A stretch of 64,000 nucleotides of DNA from Mycolicibacterium mageritense (GTDB lineage Bacteria > Actinomycetota > Actinomycetes > Mycobacteriales > Mycobacteriaceae): positions 682,001 through 746,000 of the forward strand of contig NZ_AP022567.1 in the NCBI RefSeq assembly GCF_010727475.1. The letters are read 5' to 3'. Shown here piece by piece: positions 25,978-33,795 of this stretch. Within the stretch, counting starts at the first letter, position 1, and each line of letters begins with the position of its first letter. A model generated the notes under the pieces. The model saw only the letters and a program-made list of their open reading frames with translations. It was not told the DNA's origin and made no database searches. The position numbers were made by a program, and so were the translations under genes.

Positions 25978-26051
25978 TGCCCCCAGTCGGACTCGAACCG
26001 ACACTTGGCGGATTTTAAGTCCGCTGCCTCTGCCAATTGGGCTATGGGGGC
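25978..26051 (-). tRNA. tRNA-Leu (anticodon UAA) with a short variable loop
   Basis: On the minus strand the 74 bases fold as a complete cloverleaf: acceptor GCCCCCA/TGGGGGC, D arm GCC/GGC, anticodon stem GCGGA/TCCGC with loop CTTAAAA (anticodon TAA, reading UUA), and T arm GTCGG/CCGAC with loop TTCGAGT. The discriminator base is A; only CC of CCA is encoded, followed by T. The variable region is only five bases (CAAGT), whereas most bacterial leucine tRNAs carry a long variable arm. TTTT follows the 3' end as a terminator. Confidence 0.93.
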
Positions 26052-26142
26052 GTCGCACGAGAGCATATTTCAGGCCGATCCGTTGTCATCAGACCGCCCT
26101 GAGTACGACGGCACCGAACTGCCCGCCTACCCGAGTTATCGG

Positions 26143-27165
26143 TCAACCCACATCCACGACGATCTTGCCGAACGGGCCGCGATCGAGGTGGTCCAGCGCG
26201 GCCGGGAGATCGTCGAACGGGTGGCGCGCACCGACGATCGGCTTCGTCCCCGTGCTGTCGATCGCACTGACCAGTTCGGTGAGTGCGCGCCGATGCCCGG
26301 TGCCGATACCGTGAATGGTGATGTCTTTCATCAAGATTGGCATCACCGGTGTCGAGACCTCGAACCCGTCGAGCGCCCCGATGAGGTGGATGTGGCCACC
26401 GACCGCGACAACTTGCGCCGCCTTGCCGAGATGAGCACCTCCGACGAGCTCCAGCACATGGTCCACGCCGCGGTCGCCCGTGATGGCGAGGATGGTGTCG
26501 GCCCAGTCCACGCTGCGCCGATCCACGACATGGTCTGCGCCCAGTTGTGTGACCCGGTCCAGTTTGTCCGCACTGCCCGACACGATGACCTCGGCGCCGT
26601 GCATCCTCGCGATCTGCACTCCGAACAACGCGACGCCGCCGGTGCCTTCGACCAGCACGACGTCACCGGCCCGCACATGTCCACGTTCCACTAACGCGAA
26701 CCATGCCGTGAGCCCGGCCACCGGCAGCGTGCTGGCCTCCGCTGCCGACACGGTCCGTGGTGCCCGGACAACCCAGTCTTGCGGTAGCGCCACGTATTCG
26801 GCGAGCACGCCGGGATAGAAGCCGCCGAGCGTCCAGTACGAGGGGGTGCGGGCGTCACCCGGCCGGGCGCCGTCCAGCCAGTCGGGCGTGAACACTGAGA
26901 TCACCTGATCGTCCACTGCGAATCGGGTGACCGAATCCCCGATCGCGACGACGGTCCCGGCGAGATCGGACCCTGGCGTGAAGGGGAATTGCAGCGGCAG
27001 GCCGCGCCCCGTTTCGATCACCAGCTTGTCGCGATGGTTCAACGCCACCGCGGCGACCTTGATCAGGACTTCGCCGGCGCGCGGTTGCGGGATGGCCACC
27101 TCACGCAACCGGAGCGCGTCTCGGCCGATCCCGCCCATCTCCCACCTGCGCATGCTGTCAGCCAT
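26143..27165 (-). CDS. Zinc-independent quinone oxidoreductase / MDR-family dehydrogenase
   Basis: The 340-residue protein has a GroES-like half (EVLIKVAAVALNHRDKLVI, PGSDLAGTVVAIGDSV) and a Rossmann half with VEGTGGVALFGVQIARMHGAEVIVSGS. The zinc-ligand Cys is absent, as in quinone oxidoreductase-like MDR proteins. It should use NADPH to reduce an unknown carbonyl or quinone. The start is ATG 27165 or ATG 27153; no strong ribosome site separates them. It is divergent from the broken Ddn-like gene. Confidence 0.85.
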   Translation of the reverse strand: MADSMRRWEMGGIGRDALRLREVAIPQPRAGEVLIKVAAVALNHRDKLVIETGRGLPLQFPFTPGSDLAGTVVAIGDSVTRFAVDDQVISVFTPDWLDGARPGDARTPSYWTLGGFYPGVLAEYVALPQDWVVRAPRTVSAAEASTLPVAGLTAWFALVERGHVRAGDVVLVEGTGGVALFGVQIARMHGAEVIVSGSADKLDRVTQLGADHVVDRRSVDWADTILAITGDRGVDHVLELVGGAHLGKAAQVVAVGGHIHLIGALDGFEVSTPVMPILMKDITIHGIGTGHRRALTELVSAIDSTGTKPIVGARHPFDDLPAALDHLDRGPFGKIVVDVG

Positions 27166-27253
27166 GAGCCCGTGCAACCCGGCCGGGCGTGCGCATATTC
27201 CCCGGGGAGCGCACTCGCGCAACAGCGGTGGTTGGATGAGGCACAGAGGGCCT

Positions 27254-27440
27254 ATGCCGATCGCCGCAACACTTGGCCCGCGCGTGATGCGGGTCATCGC
27301 CCGGTTCAACAAGTACGTGACCAACCCGCTGCAGCGGCTCTGGGGATCGCGCGTGCCGTACATGGCGGTCATCGAGCGCACCGGCCGCAAGTCGGGCCGG
27401 ACCTACCGCGCACCGGTGACGGCGTTCATCGCCGCCACCG
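27254..27440 (+). pseudogene. Truncated deazaflavin (F420)-dependent nitroreductase-family gene
   Basis: From ATG 27254 about 60 codons read like the start of a Ddn-family protein: RVMRVIARFNKYVTNPLQRL, VPYMAVIERTGRKSGRTYRAPV. The family normally continues for about 145 residues with F420-binding segments, but similarity stops around 27430 and the frame runs on as nonsense antisense to the next gene. I see no continuation in another frame before 27515. It is probably a remnant left by a deletion. Intact members use F420H2 to reduce quinones or nitro compounds. Confidence 0.6.
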
Positions 27441-27450
27441 CGAGTCTGAG

Positions 27451-27487
27451 CTTATGTGCGAGGTTCGGCCGATATCTCGCACACAAG
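27451..27487. terminator. Hairpin between convergent genes
   Basis: TGTGCGAG (27455-27462) and CTCGCACA (27476-27483) pair perfectly. The stem extends by CTT/AAG beyond one mismatch. It lies between the Ddn remnant and the end of the minus-strand operon at 27515 and can terminate both directions. Confidence 0.5.
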
Positions 27488-27514
27488 TTCAGGTTGGGCC
27501 ATCACAACGGGCGC

Positions 27515-28309
27515 CTACGCCACCCGCGCCGGCGACGCCATCGCCATGACCACCGGGCGCGGGAACCGCAGCGTCGCGCACGCGTCGTCGAGGGTTTCGT
27601 CGATCGCCTCGGCCAACTCCGACAGGTCACACGGGCAGTGGCCGAACACCAGTCCGCCGCCACCGACGGCGGCCCGGGTCAGCACGATGCCGTGCTCCCG
27701 GTGGATCTGCGCCATCTCGATCAGCATGTCACCGACTGCGGCGGGATAACCGGCGAAATAGTTCTCCCCCGAGCTGATTTCGCAATGCAGACCGACCAGG
27801 TCCAACCGCGGGCCGGCCAGCACCGCGGCAATGGCGTCGTCAGCCGCATAGGACTCAAAACCGAACCCCACCAGGACGCGTTGCCTGCGGTGCGGCACAG
27901 CGGCCGCCGCGAGCAGCTCTACGTGCTCGGTCTCGGTGGCAACCACCCGGCCGACACCGAGATTGGCTGTGCAGAACAGGAGTTCGTTCGGGATCAACCC
28001 GTCGGCGTGGACGGTCATCCGGATGGGGTGAATACCCGCAGCGATCGCGGCCGTGAGATCGCCGCCGGTGCGGACATCGACCGAAACGCCGTGATCCCGC
28101 ACCCACTTGGCGACGGCGTGGTCACCCAGCTCTTGAGCCGGCACCGCGAGCTCGACCTCGCCGAGTGACCGGCAGTAGGTCGCGCACCGGCGCATCGCTG
28201 CCTGCTCCGGCGAAACCCGGTGGTTGACCCGCTCGACCCGAACGGGTTGAACGGTCGTCGCGGGAGCCGCCGCGGCGAGCATGGATAGGAAACTTGTCGA
28301 CAGTGTCAC
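27515..28309 (-). CDS. PLP-decarboxylase-barrel-like protein without catalytic Lys, paralogue 3
   Basis: The 264-residue protein starts at GTG 28309, overlapping the previous stop by four bases. It follows the N-terminal TIM barrel of fold-III decarboxylases (LysA/ornithine decarboxylase type): DHAVAKWVRDHGVSVDVRTGGDLTAAIAAGI, then RLDLVGLHCEISSGE, a VGGGGLVFGH glycine loop and a final LRFPRPVVM strand. The position of the PLP lysine (AxKAN) reads VELAVPAQ, so the Lys is gone. The chain ends where the second domain of the real enzymes would begin. It should therefore not be a normal decarboxylase. A conserved RCATYCR motif lies near residue 40. Confidence 0.7.
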   Translation of the reverse strand: MTLSTSFLSMLAAAAPATTVQPVRVERVNHRVSPEQAAMRRCATYCRSLGEVELAVPAQELGDHAVAKWVRDHGVSVDVRTGGDLTAAIAAGIHPIRMTVHADGLIPNELLFCTANLGVGRVVATETEHVELLAAAAVPHRRQRVLVGFGFESYAADDAIAAVLAGPRLDLVGLHCEISSGENYFAGYPAAVGDMLIEMAQIHREHGIVLTRAAVGGGGLVFGHCPCDLSELAEAIDETLDDACATLRFPRPVVMAMASPARVA

Positions 28310-29055
28310 CGAAACCTCTTCTGTATGAGCCGAATCGTGCGCGGCGCCACGGTAAGCGCCGGGCGCGGGAACCGGAAACGAGCACAGTTGTCGCCGACGA
28401 CCTCGCCGACCGCGTCCGCGATCTGACGAAGCACGCGCGGCTCGGCGCTCAAGGCACCGGCATCCAGACCTGACAGGCTGATCCGGTTCAGCACCACCGA
28501 GTGTTCGCGCCGGATCCACGCCATGTCCGCAATCGCCGCACGGAGAGCATGGACACCTATCGGATCGTCGGGATCATCGAGCGTGCAATGCAACCCGATC
28601 AACTCGACCTGGCGACACACCAGTGCCTGGGCGGCCAACCTACGAACCAGGCGCGCATCGACCAGCACACGTTGCACCCGGTCACTGTGGCCGAGTTCGG
28701 TGAGTTGCTCGGCGGTACCGACGATGACACGGCCCGCTCCCCCGCTGACCGCACACCGAACCGCGGCGTCGGTGTCTGCGTGCATGACGAGCTGTGCGGG
28801 TGCGATGCCAGCGGCCACCGCCCGGCTGAACTCGCCTGCAGTCCCGATATCGACGGTCACCCTGTGCCGCCGCATCCACGACACGGCAGGCGCATGTCCG
28901 AGCAACGCCGCGCCATAACTCACCGCGCTGCCTTTGAACGCCTTGCGCCACACCGCACAACGCCGAAGCACCACGGTGTCGTCCACGATCGTCCCGGCCG
29001 TCGGCCGCACGTCCCAACGGGCCGACCGCACCCGCTCGAGCGGGTAGACGGTCAT
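28306..29055 (-). CDS. PLP-decarboxylase-barrel-like protein without catalytic Lys, paralogue 2
   Basis: The 249-residue protein starts at ATG 29055 (GGAG six bases upstream; ATGA overlap with the preceding gene). It is the most diverged of the three: it keeps RCAVWRKAFKGSAVSYGAALL, the VTVDIGTAGEFSRAVAAGI helix pattern, VELIGLHCTLDDP and FRFPRPALTV, but the glycine-rich phosphate loop is replaced by SLSGLDAGALSAEP. Both the catalytic Lys and the PLP phosphate loop are therefore missing. A binding or structural role is more likely than catalysis. Confidence 0.65.
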   Translation of the reverse strand: MTVYPLERVRSARWDVRPTAGTIVDDTVVLRRCAVWRKAFKGSAVSYGAALLGHAPAVSWMRRHRVTVDIGTAGEFSRAVAAGIAPAQLVMHADTDAAVRCAVSGGAGRVIVGTAEQLTELGHSDRVQRVLVDARLVRRLAAQALVCRQVELIGLHCTLDDPDDPIGVHALRAAIADMAWIRREHSVVLNRISLSGLDAGALSAEPRVLRQIADAVGEVVGDNCARFRFPRPALTVAPRTIRLIQKRFR

Positions 29056-29888
29056 GCCGCACTCCGGCCCGGCACCGCGAGCGCAGCAGACAGCACCACC
29101 AGCGGCCGCGGGAACCGGAGGGTTCCGCACGCGTCATCGAGGGACTGGTCGATCTCGATGGCGAGCTGATGCAGTTCGGCATGCCAATCCGTGGGCGGAA
29201 TGGCTCGGCCGCCACCGAGACCCAGGCGGGTCAGGAGCACACCATGATTGCGACGTACCTGCGTCATCTCGGCGATCATGTGGCCGATCGCGGCCGGGTA
29301 GCTGACGAAGTCATCGTCGCGTGTGCCCACTTCGCAGTGCAGCCCAACCAGATTGAGCCGGTCGTGGGCGATGACCGCTGCGATCGCCGCATCGGATTCG
29401 TTGCTGTCGAACCGGAATCCGCCGGGCAGTCCCTCGGCGACGGAAAGAGGCATCCCGGCGTCTGTCATCCGGATCACGACGTCCTGTGGACGGTCGGCGA
29501 CAATCGAACGGAGCACCTCGACCTGTGGCACCGAACCGGCCACAATCTGTCCGACGCCCATGGCGACGACCGCGCGCAACTCGGACTCGCGCAGCGCATC
29601 GGCGAACACCGTCACGCGGGGCCACTGGATGCCAGCGGCAGCCACCGAAGCGGTGTCGGCGGCGCTGCGCACGTCGACGGCCAACTGTTGATCGCGGGCC
29701 CACTTGGCCACCGCGGGATCGCTCAGCAGCTGTGCCGGCAGTGCGACCTCGGCGGTCCGGAACAGCTTCCGATACGTCTTGCACCGGTGGAGATCGGCGG
29801 CCGCGGTACCTCGGTGATCACGCTCATCCCCCTGCGCTCGCGGTGCCGGTGCCGACAACACGTTCATCAGGAAATGCGAGAGACTCAC
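29052..29888 (-). CDS. PLP-decarboxylase-barrel-like protein without catalytic Lys, paralogue 1
   Basis: The 278-residue protein is the first gene of the three-gene operon; GTG 29888 has AAAGGA eight bases upstream. The order of motifs follows a LysA-type barrel: VALPAQLLSDPAVAKWARDQ (AxKAN position, Lys replaced by Pro), VDVRSAADTASVAAAGI, LNLVGLHCEVGTR, the glycine loop LGLGGGRA and LRFPRPLVVL at the end. The usual ~150-residue C-terminal beta domain is missing. An N-terminal Arg-Cys motif (RCKTYRKLF) is shared with the two paralogues. It lies 113 bases downstream of the orphan kdpA on the same strand, so co-transcription is possible. Confidence 0.7.
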   Translation of the reverse strand: MSLSHFLMNVLSAPAPRAQGDERDHRGTAAADLHRCKTYRKLFRTAEVALPAQLLSDPAVAKWARDQQLAVDVRSAADTASVAAAGIQWPRVTVFADALRESELRAVVAMGVGQIVAGSVPQVEVLRSIVADRPQDVVIRMTDAGMPLSVAEGLPGGFRFDSNESDAAIAAVIAHDRLNLVGLHCEVGTRDDDFVSYPAAIGHMIAEMTQVRRNHGVLLTRLGLGGGRAIPPTDWHAELHQLAIEIDQSLDDACGTLRFPRPLVVLSAALAVPGRSAA

Positions 29889-30002
29889 CGAGCCGTTCCT
29901 TTCGTTGGTCGAACCTCCAGACTGGCCGCCCCAGCGAGCATTCGGCGGTCACCTAGCGCACTCCTTACGGCCGCATCGTGGATATTTACGGAGTCCTGAC
30001 GC

Positions 30003-31676
30003 TCAGCTGAGCGCATCGGCGATGGGTCCGACGACCAACGCGGGCAGATACTCCAGCCCGATGAGCAGGATCGTCGCCGCGAGTGTCAGCACGACGAACG
30101 TCGGCGCGTGGGTGCGCAGCGTGCCCGCGGTGACGACACCGGGGCGCTGCGCAGCGAAAGTCCCGGCCAAGGCCATGACCGCGATGATGGGCACGAAGCG
30201 CCCGATGACCATGGCGATCGCCAGCGCGATGTTGTACCAGGTGGTGTTGCCGCTGAGCCCGGCGAAGCCGCTGCCGTTGTTGGCTGCCGCGCTGGTGAAG
30301 GCATACAGCACTTCCGAGAGTCCGTGCGGCCCGGAATTGAGCATGGCGGCACGTTGGCCGGGCAGCGACATCGCGACGGCGGTTCCGGTCAGCACGGCCA
30401 TGGGCAGCGCGAGAATGTAGAGGCTGACCAACTTCATGTGCCGGGCATGCAACCGCTGCCGCAGGTATTCGGGCGTCGTCCCCACCATGAGCCCGCCGAG
30501 GAACACTGCCAGCAGCACCATCATGACGAGGCCGTACGGCCCGCTGCCTGCGCCGCCCGGCGCGACCTCACCCAGCATCATGTTGAGCATCAGCACCGCA
30601 CCGCCAAGACTCGCGAAGCTGTCGTAGGACGCGTTGGCCGCACCGTCACCGGTCGCGGTGGCCACCTGACCGAATACCGCGCTGCCCGGTATGCCGAACC
30701 GGGTTTCGGTTCCCTCGATGGGTCCGCCGACCGCGTGGACGACGGTGCCGTGCGGCACTGATGTCGCGAGCACGAGCGCGACCGTCGCGAGCACGAACAA
30801 CGTTGCGACGATGGAGAACAACGCCCACCCCTGCCGACGGTCGCCGACCATCACGCCGAACGTCCTCAAGAACGCCATCGGGATCAACAGCATCGCAACG
30901 ACTTCCACGACATTGGTCAACGGGGTCGGGTTCTCGAACGGGTGCGCACTGTTGACGTTGAACGCTCCGCCGCCGTCGCCCGACATCAACTTGATCGACT
31001 CCCACGTGGCCACCGGACCACCGAGCAGCGTCTGCCTGCTGCCCGCGATCGTCGAAACCCCTTGCGGTCCATGGAAGTTGTTGACCACACCGAGAACCAG
31101 CAGGATCAGCGTGACCACCACCGACAGCGGCAGCAGGATCCGCACCACCGTGCGCACGAGATCGACCCAGAAATTGCCGATCTCGTCGTTCTGATACTGT
31201 GCCAGCCCGCGGATCAACGCCACCCCAACGCACATCCCGACCGCGAGGCTCGCGAAGGCCTGCACCCCGAGGCCGGCAACGAGTCCGACGTGGCCCAGCG
31301 TAGATTCGCCCGGGTAATTCTGCCAACTGGTATTGGTCGTAAACGAAATTGCGGTATTGAACGCTAATGCCGGCGTCATGCCTTTATGTCCCCATGGCTC
31401 CGGCAAATGTGTTTGCACTAACAGCAGCCCGTACAGAAACAGCACACTGACCGCCGAGAACGCCAACACCGAACTCAGATACTTGGTCCAGCGCTGCCTG
31501 CCGTCGGCCTGCACACCGACGATGCGGTAGATCGCCCGCTCCAGGCGCCAGCTGCCCTCCGAGGTGTACACGCGTGCCAGGTAATCACCGAGCGGGACAT
31601 GCAGAAATACGGTCAGGAAAGCGACAGCGGCCAGTTGCAGCCACGCCGCCGTTCCCCACTGCGTCAGATCGTTGAT
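30003..31676 (-). CDS. kdpA: Orphan second KdpA, potassium-translocating subunit
   Basis: The protein follows KdpA throughout: HVPLGDYLARVYTS, the selectivity-loop segments TNTSWQNYPGE, GDGGGAFNVNSAHPFENPTPLTN, EVAPGGAGSGPYG and TSAAANNGSGFAGL, and about ten membrane helices. No kdpB, kdpC or kdpF accompanies it. The start is unusual. A GGAGGAG box lies nine bases upstream of an ATC codon at 31676, which gives 557 residues, almost the length of the operonic KdpA (556). The nearest in-frame GTG codons (31715, 31712) would add a 13-residue extension and have no ribosome site. It is divergent from kdpFABCDE across a shared regulatory region and may supply an alternative subunit to that complex. 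Confidence 0.85.
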   Translation of the reverse strand: MNDLTQWGTAAWLQLAAVAFLTVFLHVPLGDYLARVYTSEGSWRLERAIYRIVGVQADGRQRWTKYLSSVLAFSAVSVLFLYGLLLVQTHLPEPWGHKGMTPALAFNTAISFTTNTSWQNYPGESTLGHVGLVAGLGVQAFASLAVGMCVGVALIRGLAQYQNDEIGNFWVDLVRTVVRILLPLSVVVTLILLVLGVVNNFHGPQGVSTIAGSRQTLLGGPVATWESIKLMSGDGGGAFNVNSAHPFENPTPLTNVVEVVAMLLIPMAFLRTFGVMVGDRRQGWALFSIVATLFVLATVALVLATSVPHGTVVHAVGGPIEGTETRFGIPGSAVFGQVATATGDGAANASYDSFASLGGAVLMLNMMLGEVAPGGAGSGPYGLVMMVLLAVFLGGLMVGTTPEYLRQRLHARHMKLVSLYILALPMAVLTGTAVAMSLPGQRAAMLNSGPHGLSEVLYAFTSAAANNGSGFAGLSGNTTWYNIALAIAMVIGRFVPIIAVMALAGTFAAQRPGVVTAGTLRTHAPTFVVLTLAATILLIGLEYLPALVVGPIADALS

Positions 31677-31780
31677 GGCTCCGGGCTCCTCCGCGCGGCA
31701 ACAGGACGTCACCACGCTAGAAAGCCGAGGCGAATTGGCTCCCCGTCGATTACGCAATTCCTACACCGCATCGCGCGGCG

Positions 31781-31797
31781 TTGACGTGATCTTGACG
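31781..31797. promoter_or_regulatory. Tandem TTGACG repeats, candidate response-regulator site
   Basis: TTGACG occurs twice with an 11-base period (31781 and 31792). OmpR-family regulators such as KdpE bind direct repeats one helical turn apart. The site lies between the orphan kdpA and the kdp operon and about 105 bases from the kdpA start. Confidence 0.35.
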
Positions 31798-31836
31798 GCA
31801 CCGCACCGCCGCCTGCCGCCCCTGCCGAAAGATCCC

Positions 31837-31874
31837 GTAAAGGACCGGGCGCGCGCCGTAAAGAAGACATAAAG
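31837..31874. promoter_or_regulatory. Three helically phased TAAAG repeats upstream of the kdp operon
   Basis: GTAAAG at 31837 and 31858 and ATAAAG at 31869 begin 21 and 11 bases apart, that is two and one helical turns, all on the same face. They precede the first kdp start codon (31955) by 80-120 bases. KdpE binding is the natural guess but the mycobacterial consensus was not checked. Confidence 0.35.
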
Positions 31875-31954
31875 ATCGGCGTCGGGGGCTCCGGGCGGAC
31901 GCATCGTGGACCAGGTCGCCGAGATACGGCGCCCGTATACGTGTGGGAGAACCC

Positions 31955-32038
31955 ATGTCCGTGGTGGTGTTCATCGTGCTGACAGTGGCGATTTTTTCGC
32001 TGCTGGGCCTGGTGCAGAAGTTGGTCGAGGGACTGTGA
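31955..32038 (+). CDS. 27-residue single-helix membrane peptide heading the kdp operon
   Basis: ATG 31955 is preceded by GGGAG five bases upstream, the only good ribosome site near the operon start. The peptide begins MSVVVFIVLTVAIFSLLGL and ends VQKLVEGL: one membrane helix followed by a short amphipathic tail. Its TGA overlaps the GTG of kdpF by four bases, so kdpF translation should depend on it. I believe similar peptides precede kdpF in other actinobacteria, but this is from memory. A role as an accessory KdpF-like subunit or as a translational leader is inference. Confidence 0.75.
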   Translation: MSVVVFIVLTVAIFSLLGLVQKLVEGL

Positions 32039-32124
32039 GCTACGACAACGTCGTCGGCCTGGTCCTGGCGATCCTCATTGCACTGTTTCTCTTCGCCGCG
32101 CTGTTGTTTCCGGAGAGGTTCTAG
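32035..32124 (+). CDS. kdpF: KdpF, small stabilising subunit of the K+ ATPase
   Basis: A 29-residue peptide starting at GTG 32035 has the KdpF layout: short polar start (SYDNVVG), one helix (LVLAILIALFLFAALLF) and the ending PERF. KdpF stabilises the KdpFABC complex in the membrane. It overlaps the preceding peptide by four bases, and its TAG overlaps the GTG of kdpA by one base. Confidence 0.88.
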   Translation: MSYDNVVGLVLAILIALFLFAALLFPERF

Positions 32125-33794
32125 TGAGTACGACAACCGCGGGGATCGTCTTCCTCGCCGCACTCGTGATCGTCTTGGTGGCGGTCCATGTACCGCTCGG
32201 CGATTACATGTTCCACGTCTACACATCGGACAAACATTCGCGTACCGAACGTGTCATCTACCGGCTGATCGGGGCCGACCCGAAAGCCGAGCAGACCTGG
32301 GGCGGCTACGCCCGCAGCGTGCTGGCGTTCTCGGCGATCAGCGTCCTGTTCCTGTTCATCCTGCAGTTGGTGCAGGGCAAGCTGCCGCTGCACCTCAACG
32401 ATCCCGCGACGCCGATGACGCCGGCTTTGGCCTGGAACACCGCCATCAGCTTCGTGACCAACACGAACTGGCAGGCCTACTCGGGTGAATCCACCCAGGG
32501 TCATCTGGTGCAGATGGCCGGCCTGGCCGTGCAGAACTTCGTCTCAGCCGCGGTCGGCATGGCCGTGGCGATGGCGTTCGTCCGGGGCTTGGTCCGGCGC
32601 AGCACAGGGGATCTGGGCAATTTCTGGGTCGACCTGGTCCGCGGCAGCATCCGGATCCTGCTGCCGATTTCGATCGTCGGTGCGATCGTCCTGATCGCCG
32701 GCGGTGCCATCCAGAACTTCGACCTGCACAGCCAGGTCGTCAACACGCTTGTCGGTGGCAGCCAGACCATTCCCGGCGGCCCCGTCGCCAGCCAGGAGGT
32801 CATCAAGGAGCTCGGCACCAACGGCGGCGGTTTCTTCAACGCCAACTCGTCACACCCGTACGAGAATCCCACCACCTGGACCAACTGGGTGGAGATCCTG
32901 CTGATCCTGCTCATCCCGTTCTCGCTGCCGCGCACGTTCGGCCGCATGGTCGACAGCCCCAAGCAGGGATATGCGATCGCCGCGGTGATGGGTGTCATCG
33001 CGACCATCAGCGTGACCCTGATGATGCTCTTCCAGTTGCAGGCACACGGCACGGTCCCGACCGCGGCCGGGGCGGCGATGGAGGGCGTGGAACAGCGCTT
33101 CGGCGTAGCCGATTCGGCGGTGTTCGCCGCGTCGACCACGTTGACCTCCACGGGTGCGGTGGACTCGTTCCACGACTCGTACACCAGCCTGGGCGGCCTG
33201 ATCACGATGTTCAACATGCAGCTCGGTGAGGTCGCTCCCGGCGGTGTCGGCTCGGGTCTCTACGGCATGCTGATCCTGGCGATCATCACGGTGTTCGTCG
33301 CGGGCCTGATGGTCGGCCGCACCCCCGAGTACCTCGGCAAGAAGATCACCCCCCGTGAGATCAAGCTCGCCGCAACGTATTTCCTGGTGACACCGTTGAT
33401 CGTGCTGACCGGGACCGCGGTCGCCATGGCGATGCCGGGTCAGCGGGCGGGCATGCTCAACACCGGACCGCACGGCCTGTCGGAGGTGTTGTACGCCTTC
33501 ACGTCGGCGGCCAACAACAACGGTTCGGCGTTCGCGGGCCTGAGTGTCAACACCGAGTGGTACAACACCGCGTTGGGCCTGGCGATGGTGTTCGGCCGGT
33601 TCCTGCCGATCATCTTCGTGCTGGCGCTGGCCGGATCCCTGGCCAGACAGGGCAAGACACCCGAATCGATCGGCACGCTGCCCACCCACCGGCCCCAGTT
33701 CGTCGGCATGGTCGCCGGCGTGACGCTGATCCTGGTGGCCCTGACTTTCCTGCCCATGCTCGCGCTCGGGCCCCTTGCTGAAGGAATTCACTGA
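32124..33794 (+). CDS. kdpA: KdpA, potassium-binding and translocating subunit
   Basis: The 556-residue protein has the normal KdpA length and filter motifs: HVPLGDYMFHVYTS, TNTNWQAYSGE, ELGTNGGGFFNANSSHPYENPT, EVAPGGVGSGLYG and FTSAANNNGSAFAGL, between about ten membrane helices. It selects K+ and passes it to KdpB for ATP-driven uptake at low external potassium. It starts at GTG 32124, overlapping kdpF. A divergent paralogue is encoded on the minus strand at 30003-31676, which differs at filter positions (TNTSWQ, GDGGGAFN). Confidence 0.97.
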   Translation: MSTTTAGIVFLAALVIVLVAVHVPLGDYMFHVYTSDKHSRTERVIYRLIGADPKAEQTWGGYARSVLAFSAISVLFLFILQLVQGKLPLHLNDPATPMTPALAWNTAISFVTNTNWQAYSGESTQGHLVQMAGLAVQNFVSAAVGMAVAMAFVRGLVRRSTGDLGNFWVDLVRGSIRILLPISIVGAIVLIAGGAIQNFDLHSQVVNTLVGGSQTIPGGPVASQEVIKELGTNGGGFFNANSSHPYENPTTWTNWVEILLILLIPFSLPRTFGRMVDSPKQGYAIAAVMGVIATISVTLMMLFQLQAHGTVPTAAGAAMEGVEQRFGVADSAVFAASTTLTSTGAVDSFHDSYTSLGGLITMFNMQLGEVAPGGVGSGLYGMLILAIITVFVAGLMVGRTPEYLGKKITPREIKLAATYFLVTPLIVLTGTAVAMAMPGQRAGMLNTGPHGLSEVLYAFTSAANNNGSAFAGLSVNTEWYNTALGLAMVFGRFLPIIFVLALAGSLARQGKTPESIGTLPTHRPQFVGMVAGVTLILVALTFLPMLALGPLAEGIH

Positions 33795-33795
33795 A

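Noticed and set aside
29889..30002. Possible riboswitch between the orphan kdpA and the decarboxylase-like operon
   Set aside because: Only 114 bases and no recognisable conserved aptamer core.
31906..32034. Longer in-frame reading upstream of kdpF
   Set aside because: It would run antisense to the sense of the 27-residue peptide frame and has no KdpF similarity; the real start is GTG 32035.
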